Assembly: GCF_905404315.1 (NCBI RefSeq)
Contig: NC_066297.1
Location: 5,704,001-5,768,000 of the forward strand
DNA: 64,000 nt
Source: Leptidea sinapis
Lineage: Eukaryota > Arthropoda > Insecta > Lepidoptera > Pieridae
Reading direction: 5' to 3'
Of the stretch, positions 8,820-22,100 are shown piece by piece. Positions within the stretch are counted from its first letter, which is position 1, and every line of letters starts with the position of its first letter. Below the pieces are notes generated by a model. It was not told where the DNA came from. It saw only the letters and a program-made list of their open reading frames with translations, and did not search any database. The position numbers were made by a program, and so were the translations under genes.

Positions 8820-10603
8820 TTGGATTTGAAAAATGATCATAAAATCGCTCTCTGCGCTCTCGAGAACCTCGGATACGATACCCATATTTTTATGATCATT
8901 ATCTTGCATTGCGGCCATCTCGGATTTAAAAATGATCCCAAAATTATTTTCTGCACCCTCGAGAACCTCGGACACGATATCTATATTGATGAAAACATAA
9001 TTGTTTTCGGCAACACTCTTGGATTTCAACAATGATCACAGAATTGTTCTCTGCACCCTCGAGAACCTCGGACACGATATCCATAATGTAGTTATCATAC
9101 ATTTGAGCGGCGGCTATCTTCAATTTAAGAAATGATCACAAAATCGTTCTCTGCACCCACGAGAACCTCGGATACGATACCCATAATGTAGTTATCATAA
9201 TTTTGAGCGGCGGCCATCTTGGATTTCAAAAATGATCACAAAATCGTTCTTTGCACTCTCTAGAACCTAGGATACGATACCGATAATCTAGTTATCATAC
9301 TTTTGAGCGGCGGCCATCTCGGATTTAAAAATGATCCCAAAATTGTTTGCTGCACCCTCAAGAACCTCGGACACGATATCCATATTGCTGAAAATATAAT
9401 TTTGTGCGGCGGCTATCTTGGATTTGAAAAATTATCCCAAAATTATTTTCTGCACCCTCGAGAACCTCTGATAGGATACCCATAATGTACTTATCATATT
9501 TTTTAAGCCGCGTCCATCTTGGATTTGAAAAATGATCACATTTCTGCTCCCTCGAGAACCTCGGATACGATACCCATAATGAAGTTATCATACTTTTGAG
9601 CGGCGGCCATCTTGGATTTGAAAAATGATCACAAAATCGTTCTCTGCACCCTCGAGAACCTCGGATACGATACCCATAATGTAGTTATCATAATTTTGAG
9701 TGGCGGCCATCTTGGATTTAAAAAATGATCACAAAATCGCTCTCTGCACTCTCGAGAACCTCGGATACGATACCCATATTTTTATGATCATTATCTTGCA
9801 TTGCGGCCATCTCGGATTTAAAAATGATCCCAAAATTATTTTCTGCACCCTCGAGAACCTCGGACACGATATCTATATTGATGAAAACATAATTGTTTGC
9901 GGCAACACTCTTGGATTTCAACATTGATCACAGAATTGTTCTCTGCACCCTCGAGAACCTCGGACACGGTATCCATAATGTAGTTATCATACATTTGAGC
10001 GGCGGCTATCTTCGATTTAAGAAATGATCACAAAATCGTTCTCTGCACCCACGAGAACCTCGAATACGATACCCATAATGTAGTTATCATAATTTTGAGC
10101 GGCGGCCATCTTGGATTTCAAAAATGATCACAAAATCGTTCTTTGCACTCTCTAGAACCTAGAATACGATACCCATAATCTAGTTATCATACTTTTGAGC
10201 GGCGGCCATCTCGGATTTAAAAATGATCCCGAAATTGTTTTCTGCACCCTCAAGAACCTCGGACACGATATCCATATTGCTGAAAATATAATTTTGTGCG
10301 GCGGCAATCTTGGATTTGAAAAATGATCCCAAAATTATTTTCTGCACCCTCGAGAACCTCTGATACGATACCCATAATGTACTTATCATATTTTTTAAGC
10401 CGCGGCCATCTTGGATTTGAAAAATGATCACATTTCTGCTCCCTCGAGAACCTCGGATACGATACCCATAATGAAGTTATCATACTTTTGAGCGGCGGCC
10501 ATCTTGGATTTGAAAAATGATCACAAAATCGTTCTCTGCACCCTCGAGAACCTCGGATACGATACCCATAATGTAGTTATCATACTTTTGAGCGGCGACC
10601 ATC
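8820..10603 (+). repeat. Two tandem 892-bp higher-order units
   Basis: Cassette starts at 8820, 9712 and 10604 are spaced 892 and 892 bp. The first unit has private variants (TTGTTTTCGGCAACACTC and TGATCATAAAATCGC) also found at about 25094-25985 and 46946-47837, marking those as copies of this unit. Confidence 0.85.
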
Positions 10604-11377
10604 TTGGATTTGAAAAATGATCACAAAATCGCTCTCTGCACTCTCGAGAACCTCGGATACGATACCCATATTTTTATGATCATTATCTTGCATTGCGGCC
10701 ATCTCGGATTTAAAAATGATCCCAAAATTATTTTCTGCACCCTCGAGAACCTCGGACACGATATCTACATTGATGAAAACATAATTGTTTGCGGCAACAC
10801 TCTTGGATTTCAACATTGATCACAGAATTGTTCTCTGCACCCTCGAGAACCTATGACACGATATCCATAAAGTAGTTATCATACATTTGAGCGGCGGCTA
10901 TCTTCAATTTAAGAAATGATCACAAAATCGTTCTCTGCACCCACGAGAACCTCGAATACGATACCCATAATGTAGTTATCATACTTTTGAGCGGCGACCA
11001 TCTTGGATTTGAAAAATGATCACAAAATCGCTCTCTGCACTCTCGAGAACCTCGGATACGATACCCATATTTTTATGATCATTATCTTGCATTGCGGCCA
11101 TCTCGGATTTAAAAATGATCCCAAAATTATTTTCTGCACCCTCGAGAACCTCGGACACGATATCTATATTGATGAAAACATAATTGTTTGCGGCAACACT
11201 CTTGGATTTCAACATTGATCACAGAATTGTTCTCTGCACCCTCGAGAACCTCGGACACGATATCCATAAAGTAGTTATCATACATTTGAGCGGCGGCTAT
11301 CTTCAATTTAAGAAATGATCACAAAATCGTTCTCTGCACCCACGAGAACCTCGAATACGATACCCATAATGTAGTTA
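10580..11377 (+). repeat. 399-bp tandem duplication (4 monomers)
   Basis: 10580-10978 is repeated at 10979-11377. The copies differ at a few sites, for example GAACCTATGACACG at about 10847 against GAACCTCGGACACG at about 11246. The same pair is present in the long-duplication copy at 26854-27651, so it predates that event. Confidence 0.85.
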
Positions 11378-12462
11378 TCATAATTTTGAGCAGAGGCCAT
11401 CTTGGATTTCAAAAATGATCACAAAATCGTTCTTTGCACTCTCTAGAACCTAGAATACGATACCCATAATCTAGTTATCATACTTTTGAGCGGCGGCCAT
11501 CTCGGATTTAAAAATGATCCCGAAATTGTTTTCTGCACCCTCAAGAACCTCGGACACGATATCCATATTGCTGAAAATATAATTTTGTGCGGCGGCAATC
11601 TTGGATTTGAAAAATGATCCCAAAATTATTTTCTGCACCCTCGAGAACCTCTGATACGATACCCATAATGTAGTTTAACATACTTTTGAGCGGCGGCCAT
11701 CTTGGATTTCAAAAATGATCACAAAATCGTTCTGTCCACTCTCGAGAACCTCGGATACGATACCCATATTTTTGTGATCATAATCTTGCACGGCGGCCCT
11801 ATTGGATTTGAAAAATGATCACAAAATCGTTCTCAGCACACTCGAGAGCCTCGAATACGATACCCATAATGTAGTTATCATACTTTTGAGCGGCGGCCAT
11901 CTTGGATTTGAAAAATGATCACAAAATCGCTCTCTGCACCCTCAAAAACCTCGGATACGATACCCATAATGTAGTCATCATAATTTTGAGTGGCGGCCAT
12001 CTTGGATTAAAAAAATGATCACAAAATCGTTCTGTGCACTCTCGAGAACCTCGGATATGATACCCATAATGTAGTTATCATACTTTTGAGCGGCGACCAT
12101 CTTGGATTTGAAAAATGATCACAAAATCGCTCTCTGCACTCTCGAGAACCTCGGATACGATACCCATATTTTTATGATCATTATCTTGCATTGCGGCCAT
12201 CTCGGATTTAAAAATGATCCCAAAATTATTTTCTGCATCCTCGAGAACCTTGGACACAATATCTATATTGATGAAAACATAATTGTTTGCGGCAACACTC
12301 TTGGATTTCAACAATGATCACAGAATTGTTCTCTGCACCCTCGAGAACCTCGGACACGATATCCATAATGTAGTTATCATACTTTTGAGCGGCGGCCATC
12401 TTCGATTTAAAAAATGATCACAAAATCGTTCTCTGCACCCACGAGAAACTCGGATACGATAC

Positions 12463-14147
12463 CCATAATGGAGTTATCATAATTTTGAGCGGCGGCCATC
12501 TTGGATTTCAAAAATGATCACAAAATCGTTCTTTGCACTCTCTAGAACCTAGGATACGATACCCATAATCTAGTTATCATACTTTTGAGTGGCGGCCATC
12601 TCGGATTTAAAAATGATTTCAAAATTGTTTTCTGCACCCTCAAGAACCTCGGACACGATATCCATATTGCTGAAAATATAATTTTGTGCGGCGGCAATCT
12701 TGGATTTGAAAAATTATCCCAAAATTATTTTCTGCACCCTCGAGAACCTCTGATAGGATACCCATAATGTACTTATCATATTTTTTAAGCCGCGGCCATC
12801 TTGGATTTGAAAAATGATCACATTTCTGCTCCCTCGAGAACCTCGGATACGATACCCATAATGAAGTTATCATACTTTTGAGTGGCGGCCATCTTGGATT
12901 TGAAAAATGATCACAAAATCGTTCTCTGCACCCTCGAGAACCTCGGATACGATACCCATAATGTAGTTATCATAATTTTAAGTGGCGGCCATCTTGGATT
13001 TAAAAAATGATCAGAAAATCGTTCTGTGCACACTCGAGAATCTCGGATACGATACCCATAATGTAGTTATCATACTTTTGAGCGGCGACCATCTTGGATT
13101 TGAAAAATGATCACAAAATCGTTCTTTGCACTCTCTAGAACCTAGGATACGATACCCATAATCTAGTTATCATACTTTTGAGCGGCGGCCATCTCGGATT
13201 TAAAAATGATCCCAAAATTGTTTTCTGCACCCTCAAGAACCTCGGACACGATATCCATATTGCTGAAAATATAATTTTGTGCGGCGGCAATCTTGGATTT
13301 GAAAAATGATCCCAAAATTATTTTCTGCACCCTCGAGAACCTCTGATACGATACCCATAATGTACTTATCATATTTTTTAAGCCGCGGCCATCTTGGATT
13401 TGAAAAATGATCACATTTCTGCACCCTCGAGAACCTCTGATACGATACTCATAATGTATTTATCATAATTTTGAGCGGCGGCCATCTTGGATTTAAAAAA
13501 TGATCACAAAATAGTTCTGTGCACTCTCGAGAACCTCGGATACGATACCCATAATGTAGCTATCATACTTTTGAGCGGCGGCCATCTTGGATTTGAAAAA
13601 TGATCACAAAATCGCTCTCTGCACCCTCGAGAACCTCGGATACGATAACCATAATGTAGTTATCATAATTTTGAGTGGCGGCCATCTTGGATTTAAAAAA
13701 TGATCACAAAATCGTTTTGTGCACTCTCGAGAACCTTGGATATGATACCCATAATGTAGTTATCATACTTTTGAGCGGCGACCATCTTGGATTTAAAAAA
13801 TTATCACAAAATCGCTCTCTGCACTCTCGAGAACCTCGGATACGATACCCATATTTTTATGATCATTATCTTGCATTGCGGCCATTTCGGATTTAAAAAT
13901 GATCCCAAAATTATTTTCTGCACCCTCGAGAACCTCGGACACGATATCTATATTGATGAAAACATAATTGTTTGCGGCAACACTCTTGGATTTCAACAAT
14001 GATCACAGAATTGTTCTCTGCACCCTCGAGAACCTCGGACACGATATCCATAATGTAGTTATCATACATTTGAGCGGCGGCCATCTTCGATTTATAATAT
14101 GATCACAAAATCGTTCTCTGCACCCTCGAGAAACTCGGATACGATAC
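12463..14147 (+). repeat. 1685-bp higher-order repeat, unit 1
   Basis: Cassettes at 12102, 13787 and 15472 are 1685 bp apart, and all marker monomers between them keep that offset (12585 to 14270, 13163 to 14848, 13675 to 15360). The same 1685-bp spacing is half of the 3078-bp unit further right (1685 plus 1393). Confidence 0.83.
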
Positions 14148-15471
14148 CCATAATGGAGTTATCATAATTTTGAGCGGCGGCCATCTTGGATTTCAAAAAT
14201 GATCACAAAATAGTTCTTTGCACTCTCTAGAACCTAGGATACGATACCCATAATCTAGTTATCATACTTTTGAGTGGCGGCCATCTCGGATTTAAAAATG
14301 ATTTCAAAATTGTTTTCTGCACCCTCAAGAACCTCGGACACGATATCCATATTGCTGAAAATATAATTTTGTGCGGCGGCAATCTTGGATTTGAAAAATT
14401 ATCCCAAAATTATTTTCTGTACCCTCGAGAACCTCTGATAGGATACCCATAATGTACTTATCATATTTTTTAAGCCGCGGCCATCTTGGATTTGAAAAAT
14501 GATCACATTTCTGCTCCCTCGAGAACCTCGGATACGATACCCATAATGAAGTTATCATACTTTTGAGTGGCGGCCATCTTGGATTTGAAAAATGATCACA
14601 AAATCGTTCTCTGCACCCTCGAGAACCTCGGATACGATACCCATAATGTAGTTATCATAATTTTAAGTGGCGGCCATCTTGGATTTAAAAAATGATCAGA
14701 AAATCGTTCTGTGCACTCTCGAGAACCTAGGATATGATACCCATAATGTAGTTATCATACTTTTGAGCGGCGACCATCTTGGATTTGAAAAATGATCACA
14801 AAATCGTTCTTTGCACTCTCTAGAACCTAGGATACGATACCCATAATCTAGTTATCATACTTTTGAGCGGCGGCCATCTCGGATTTAAAAATGATCCCAA
14901 AATTGTTTTCTGCACCCTCAAGAACCTCGGACACGATATCCATATTGCTGAAAATATAATTTTGTGCGGCGGCAATCTTGGATTTGAAAAATGATCCCAA
15001 AATTATTTTCTGCACCCTCGAGAACCTCTGATACGATACCCATAATGTACTTATCATATTTTTTAAGCCGCGGCCATCTTGGATTTGAAAAATGATCACA
15101 TTTCTGCTCCCTCGAGAACCTCTGATACGATACTCATAATGTATTTATCATAATTTTGAGCGGCGGCCATCTTGGATTTAAAAAATGATCACAAAATCGT
15201 TCTGTGCACTCTCGAGAACCTCGGATACGATACCCATAATGTAGCTATCATACTTTTGAGCGGCGGCCATCTTGGATTTGAAAAATGATCACAAAATCGC
15301 TCTCTGCACCCTCGAGAACCTCGGATATGATAACCATAATGTAGTTATCATAATTTTGAGTGGCGGCCATCTTGGATTTAAAAAATGATCACAAAATCGT
15401 TTTGTGCACTCTCGAGAACCTTGGATATGATACCCATAATGTAGTTATCATACTTTTGAGCGGCGACCATC
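14148..15471 (+). repeat. 1685-bp higher-order repeat, unit 2 (incomplete)
   Basis: Follows unit 1 in register. Around 15440-15560 the sequence switches to one that matches 295-1090 instead (offset 15153): the cassette here has CGGCCATCTCGG and CAACATTGATC, where 13787 has CGGCCATTTCGG and CAACAATGATC. A crossover inside the cassette is the simplest explanation. Confidence 0.78.
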
Positions 15472-17255
15472 TTGGATTTGAAAAATGATCACAAAATCGC
15501 TCTCTGCACTCTCGAGAACCTCGGATACGATACCCATATTTTTATGATCATTATCTTGCATTGCGGCCATCTCGGATTTAAAAATGATCCCAAAATTATT
15601 TTCTGCACCCTCGAGAACCTCGGACACGATATCTATATTGATGAAAACATAATTGTTTGCGGCAACACTCTTGGATTTCAACATTGATCACAGAATTGTT
15701 CTCTGCACCCTCGAGAACCTCGGACACGATATCCATTAAGTAGTTATCATACATTTGAGCGGCGGCTATCTTCAATTTAAGAAATGATCACAAAATCGTT
15801 CTCTGCATCCACGAGAACCTCGAATACGATACCCATAATGTAGTTATCATAATTTTGAGCGGCGGCCATCTTGGATTTCAAAAATGATCACAAAATCGTT
15901 CTTTGCACTCTCTAGAACCTAGGATACGATACCCATAATCTAGTTATCATACTTTTGAGCGGCGGCCATCTCGGATTTAAAAATGATCCCAAAAGTGTTT
16001 TCTGCACCCTCGAGAACCTCGGACACGATATCCATATTGCTGAAAACATAATTTTGTGCGGCGGCAATCTTGGATTTGGAAAATGATCCCAAAATTATTT
16101 TCTGCACCCTCGAGAACCTCTGATACGATACCCATAATGTTCTTATCATATTTTTTAAGCCGCGGCCATCTTGGATTTGAAAAATGATCACATTTCTGCT
16201 ACCTCGAAAACCTCGGATACGATACCCATAATGAAGTTATCATACTTTTGAGCGGCGGCCATCTTGGATTTGAAAAATGATCACAAAATCGTTCTCTGCA
16301 CCCTCGAGAACCTCGGATACGATACCCATAATGTAGTTATCATAATTTTGAGTGGCGGCCATCTTGGATTTAAAAAATGATCACAAAATCGCTCTCTGCA
16401 CTCTCGAGAACCTCGGATACGATACCCATATTTTTATGATCATTATCTTGCATTGCGGCCATCTCGGATTTAAAAATGATCCCAAAATTATTTTCTGCAC
16501 CCTCGAGAACCTCGGACACGATATCTATATTGATGAAAACATAATTGTTTGCGGCAACACTCTTGGATTTCAACATTGATCACAGAATTGTTCTCTGCAC
16601 CCTCGAGAACCTCGGACACGGTATCCATAATGTAGTTATCATACATTTGAGCGGCGGCTATCTTCGATTTAAGAAATGATCACAAAATCGTTCTCTGCAC
16701 CCACGAGAACCTCGAATACGATACCCATAATGTAGTTATCATAATTTTGAGCGGCGGCCATCTTGGATTTCAAAAATGATCACAAAATCGTTCTTTGCAC
16801 TCTCTAGAACCTAGAATACGATACCCATAATCTAGTTATCATACTTTTGAGCGGCGGCCATCTCGGATTTAAAAATGATCCCGAAATTGTTTTCTGCACC
16901 CTCAAGAACCTCGGACACGATATCCATATTGCTGAAAATATAATTTTGTGCGGCGGCAATCTTGGATTTGAAAAATGATCCCAAAATTATTTTCTGCACC
17001 CTCGAGAACCTCTGATACGATACCCATAATGTACTTATCATATTTTTTAAGCCGCGGCCATCTTGGATTTGAAAAATGATCACATTTCTGCTCCCTCGAG
17101 AACCTCGGATACGATACCCATAATGAAGTTATCATACTTTTGAGCGGCGGCCATCTTGGATTTGAAAAATGATCACTAAATCGTTCTCTGCACCCTCGAG
17201 AACCTCGGATACGATACCCATAATGTAGTTATCATACTTTTGAGCGGCGACCATC
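15472..17255 (+). repeat. Two tandem 892-bp units bridging the long copies
   Basis: Cassette starts at 15472, 16364 and 17256 are exactly 892 bp apart. The first unit matches 319 onward (including CCATTAAGTAGTTATC and CTGCATCCACGAG). The second matches 9712 onward, including the GACACGGTATCC variant. Confidence 0.82.
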
Positions 17256-18031
17256 TTGGATTTGAAAAATGATCACAAAATCGCTCTCTGCACTCTCGAG
17301 AACCTCGGATACGATACCCATATTTTTATGATCATTATCTTGCATTGCGGCCATCTCGGATTTAAAAATGATCCCAAAATTATTTTCTGCACCCTCGAGA
17401 ACCTCGGACACGATATCTATATTGATGAAAACATAATTGTTTGCGGCAACACTCTTGGATTTCAACATTGATCACAGAATTGTTCTCTGCACCCTCGAGA
17501 ACCTCGGACACGATATCCATTAAGTAGTTATCATACATTTGAGCGGCGGCTATCTTCAATTTAAGAAATGATCACAAAATCGTTCTCTGCATCCACGAGA
17601 ACCTCGAATACGATACCCATAATGTAGTTATAATAATTTTGAGCGGCGGCCATCTTGGATTTCAAAAATGATCACAAAATCGTTCTTTGCACTCTCTAGA
17701 ACCTAGGATACGATACCCATAATCTAGTTATCATACTTTTGAGCGGCGGCCATCTCGGATTTCAAAATGATCCCAAAAGTGTTTTCTGCACCCTCGAGAA
17801 CCTCGGACACGATATCCATATTGCTGAAAACATAATTTTGTGCGGCGGCAATCTTGGATTTGGAAAATGATCCCAAAATTATTTTCTGCACCCTCGAGAA
17901 CCTCTGATACGATACCCATAATGTTCTTATCATATTTTTTAAGCCGCGGCCATCTTGGATTTGAAAAATGATCACATTTCTGCTACCTCGAAAACCTCGG
18001 ATACGATACCCATAATGAAGTTATCATACTT

Positions 18032-19882
18032 TTGAGCGGCGGCCATCTTGGATTTAAAAAATGATCACAAAATCGTTCTCTGCACCCACGAGAACTAAGG
18101 ATACGATACCCATAATGTAGTTTAACATACTTTTGAGCGGCGGCCATCTTGGATTTCAAAAATGATCACAAAATCGTTCTGTGCACTCTCGAGAACCTCG
18201 GATACGATACCCATATTTTTGTGATCATAATCTTGCACGGCGGCCCTATTGGATTTGAAAAATGATCACAAAATCGTTCTCAGCACACTCGAGAGCCTCG
18301 AATACGATACCCATAATGTAGTTATCATACTTTTGAGCGGTGGCCATCTTGGATTTGAAAAATGATCACAAAATCGCTCTCTGCACCCTCAAAAACCTCG
18401 GATACGATACCCATAATGTAGTCATCATAATTTTGAGTGGCGGCCATCTTGGATTAAAAAAATGATCACAAAATCGTTCTGTGCACTCTTGAGAACCTCG
18501 GATATGATACCCATAATGTATTTATCATACTTTTGAGCGGCGACCATCTTGGATTTGAAAAATGATCACAAAATCGCTCTCTGCACTCTCGAGAACCTCG
18601 GATACGATACCCATATTTTTATGATCATTATCTTGCATTGCGGCCATCTCGGATTTAAAAATGATCCCAAAATTATTTTCTGCACCCTCGAGAACCTCGG
18701 ACACGATATCTATATTGATGAAAACATAATTGTTTGCGGCAACACTCTTGGATTTCAACAATGATCACAGAATTGTTCTCTGCACCCTCGAGAACCTCGG
18801 ACACGATATCCATAATGTAGTTATCATACTTTTGAGCGGCGGCCATCTTCGATTTAAAAAATGATCACAAAATCGTTCTCTGCACCCACGAGAAACTCGG
18901 ATACGATACCCATAATGGAGTTATCATAATTTTGAGCGGCGGCCATCTTGGATTTCAAAAATGATCACAAAATCGTTCTTTGCACTCTCTAGAACCTAGG
19001 ATACGATACCCATAATCTAGTTATCATACTTTTGAGTGGCGGCCATCTCGGATTTAAAAATGATTTCAAAATTGTTTTCTGCACCCTCAAGAACCTCGGA
19101 CACGATATCCATATTGCTGAAAATATAATTTTGTGCGGCGGCAATCTTGGATTTGAAAAATTATCACATTTCTGCTCCCTCGAGAACCTCGGATACGATA
19201 CCCATAATGAAGTTATCATACTTTTGAGTGGCGGCCATCTTGGATTTGAAAAATGATCACAAAATCGTTCTCTGCACCCTCGAGAAACTCGTCTACGATA
19301 TCAATATTGATGAAAACATAATTGTTTGCGGCAACCCTCTTGGATTTCAAAAATGATCACAGAATTGTTCTCTGCACCTTCGAGAACCTCGGACACGTTA
19401 TCCATAATGTAGTAATCATACTTTTGAGCGGCGGCCATCTTGGATTTGAAAAATGATCACAAAATCGTTCTGTGCACTCTCGAGAACCTCGGATACGATA
19501 CCCATATTTTTATGATCATAATCTTGCATTGCGGCCATCTCGGATTTAAAAATGATCCCAAAATTATTTTCTGCACCCTCAAAAACCTCGGACACGATAT
19601 CCTTATTGCTGAAAACATAACTGTTTGCGGCAGCCTTCTTGGATTTCAAAAATGATCACAGAATTGTGCTCTGCATCCTCGAGAACCTCGGACACGATAT
19701 CAATATTGCTAAAATCATAATTTTGTGCGGGGGCCATCTTGGATTTGAAAAATTATCACCAAATCGTTCTCTGCACCCTCGAGAAACTCGTGTACGATAT
19801 CAATATTGATGAAAACATAATTGTTTGCGGCAACCCTCTTGGATTTCAAAAATGATCACAGAATTGTTCTCTGCACCCTCGA
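18032..19882 (+). repeat. 1.85-kb block, copy 3 of 4
   Basis: Counterpart of 1095-2945 within the long duplication at offset 16937. It has an uninterrupted TTAA at 19054-19057. One visible change is GGATTTGAAAAATGATC at about 19442, where copies 1 and 4 have GGATTTCAAAAATGATC. Confidence 0.85.
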
Positions 19883-20531
19883 GAACCTCGGACACGATAT
19901 TCATAATGTAGTTATCATACATTTGAGCGGCGGCTATCTTCGATTTAAGAAATGATCACAAAATCGTTCTCTGCACCCACGAGAACCTCGGATACGATAC
20001 CCATAATGTAGTTATCATAATTTTGAGCGGCGGCCATCTTGGATTTCAAAAATGATCACAAAATCGTTCTTTGCACTCTCTAGAACCTAGGAAACGATAC
20101 CCATAATCTAGTTATCATACTTTTGAGCGGCGGCCATCTCGGATTTAAAAATGATCCCAAAATTGTTTTCTGCACCCTCAAGAACCTCGGACACGATATC
20201 CATATTGCTGAAAATATAATTTTGTGCGGCGGCTATCTTGGATTTGAAAAATTATCCCAAAATTATTTTCTGCACCCTCGAGAACCTCTGATAGGATACC
20301 CATAATGTACTTATCATATTTTTTAAGCCGCGGCCATCTTGGATTTGAAAAATGATCACATTTCTGCTCCCTCGAGAACCTCGGATACGATACCCATAAT
20401 GAAGTTATCATACTTTTGAGCGGCGGCCATCTTGGATTTGAAAAATGATCACAAAATCGTTCTCTGCACCCTCGAGAACCTCGGATACGATACCCATAAT
20501 GTAGTTATCATAATTTTGAGTGGCGGCCATC

Positions 20532-21423
20532 TTGGATTTAAAAAATGATCACAAAATCGCTCTCTGCACTCTCGAGAACCTCGGATACGATACCCATATT
20601 TTTATGATCATTATCTTGCATTCCGGCCATCTCGGATTTAAAAATGATCCCAAAATTATTTTCTGCACCCTCGAGAACCTCGGACACGATATCTATATTG
20701 ATGAAAACATAATTGTTTGCGGCAACACTCTTGGATTTCAACATTGATCACAGAATTGTTCTCTGCACCCTCGAGAACCTCGGACACGGTATCCATAATG
20801 TAGTTATCATACATTTGAGCGGCGGCTATCTTCGATTTAAGAAATGATCACAAAATCGTTCTCTGCACCCACGAGAACCTCGAATACGATACCCATAATG
20901 TAGTTATCATAATTTTGAGCGGCGGCCATCTTGGATTTCAAAAATGATCACAAAATCGTTCTTTGCACTCTCTAGAACCTAGAATACGATACCCATAATC
21001 TAGTTATCATACTTTTGAGCGGCGGCCATCTCGGATTTAAAAATGATCCCGAAATTGTTTTCTGCACCCTCAAGAACCTCGGACACGATATCCATATTGC
21101 TGAAAATATAATTTTGTGCGGCGGCAATCTTGGATTTGAAAAATGATCCCAAAATTATTTTCTGCACCCTCGAGAACCTCTGATACGATACCCATAATGT
21201 ACTTATCATATTTTTTAAGCCGCGGCCATCTTGGATTTGAAAAATGATCACATTTCTGCTCCCTCGAGAACCTCGGATACGATACCCATAATGAAGTTAT
21301 CATACTTTTGAGCGGCGGCCATCTTGGATTTGAAAAATGATCACAAAATCGTTCTCTGCACCCTCGAGAACCTCGGATACGATACCCATAATGTAGTTAT
21401 CATACTTTTGAGCGGCGGCCATC
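20532..21423 (+). repeat. 892-bp higher-order unit
   Basis: Counterpart of 3595-4486 at offset 16937. It has the private change GCATTCCGGCCATC at about 20620, where the other copies read GCATTGCGGCCATC. Confidence 0.82.
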
Positions 21424-22100
21424 TTGGATTTGAAAAATGATCACAAAATCGCTCTCTGCACTCTCGAGAACCTCGGATACGATACCCATATTTTTATGAT
21501 CATTATCTTGCATTGCGGCCATCTCGGATTTAAAAATGATCCCAAAATTATTTTCTGCACCCTCGAGAACCTCGGACACGATATCTATATTGATGAAAAC
21601 ATAATTGTTTGCGGCAACACTCTTGGATTTCAACATTGATCACAGAATTGTTCTCTGCACCCTCGAGAACCTCGGACACGATATCCATAAAGTAGTTATC
21701 ATAATTTTGAGCGGCGGCCATCTTGGATTTAAAAAATGATCACAAAATCGTTCTTTGCACTCTCTAGAACCTAGAATACGATACCCATAATCTAGTTATC
21801 ATACTTTTGAGCGGCGGCCATCTCGGATTTAAAAATGATCCCGAAATTGTTTTCTGCACCCTCAAGAACCTCGGACACGATATCCATGTTGCTGAAAATA
21901 TAATTTTGTGCGGCGGCAATCTTGGATTTGAAAAATGATCCCAAAATTATTTTCTGCACCCTCGAGAACCTCTGATACGATACCCATAATGTACTTATCA
22001 TATTTTTTAAGCCACGGCCATCTTGGATTTGAAAAATGATCACATTTCTGCTCCCTCGAGAACCTCGGATACGATACCCATAATGTAGTTATCATACTTT

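Larger units (their letters stand above)
1..14148 (+). repeat. Long duplicated satellite block, copy 1 (with transposon)
   Basis: This stretch is colinear with 16938-30415. The offset is 16937 bp from base 1 to the 22.5-kb region, then 16938 bp, then 16274 bp after the 660-bp insertion plus its 4-bp target duplication. Private variants are shared, for example GATCACTAAATCG at about 232 and 17172, and TCTGTCCACTCTCGAG at about 11733 and 28007. The true start lies left of the window. Homology stops near 14130-14148, where this copy continues into GAAACTCGGATACG and copy 2 into GAAACTCGTCTACG. Confidence 0.9.
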
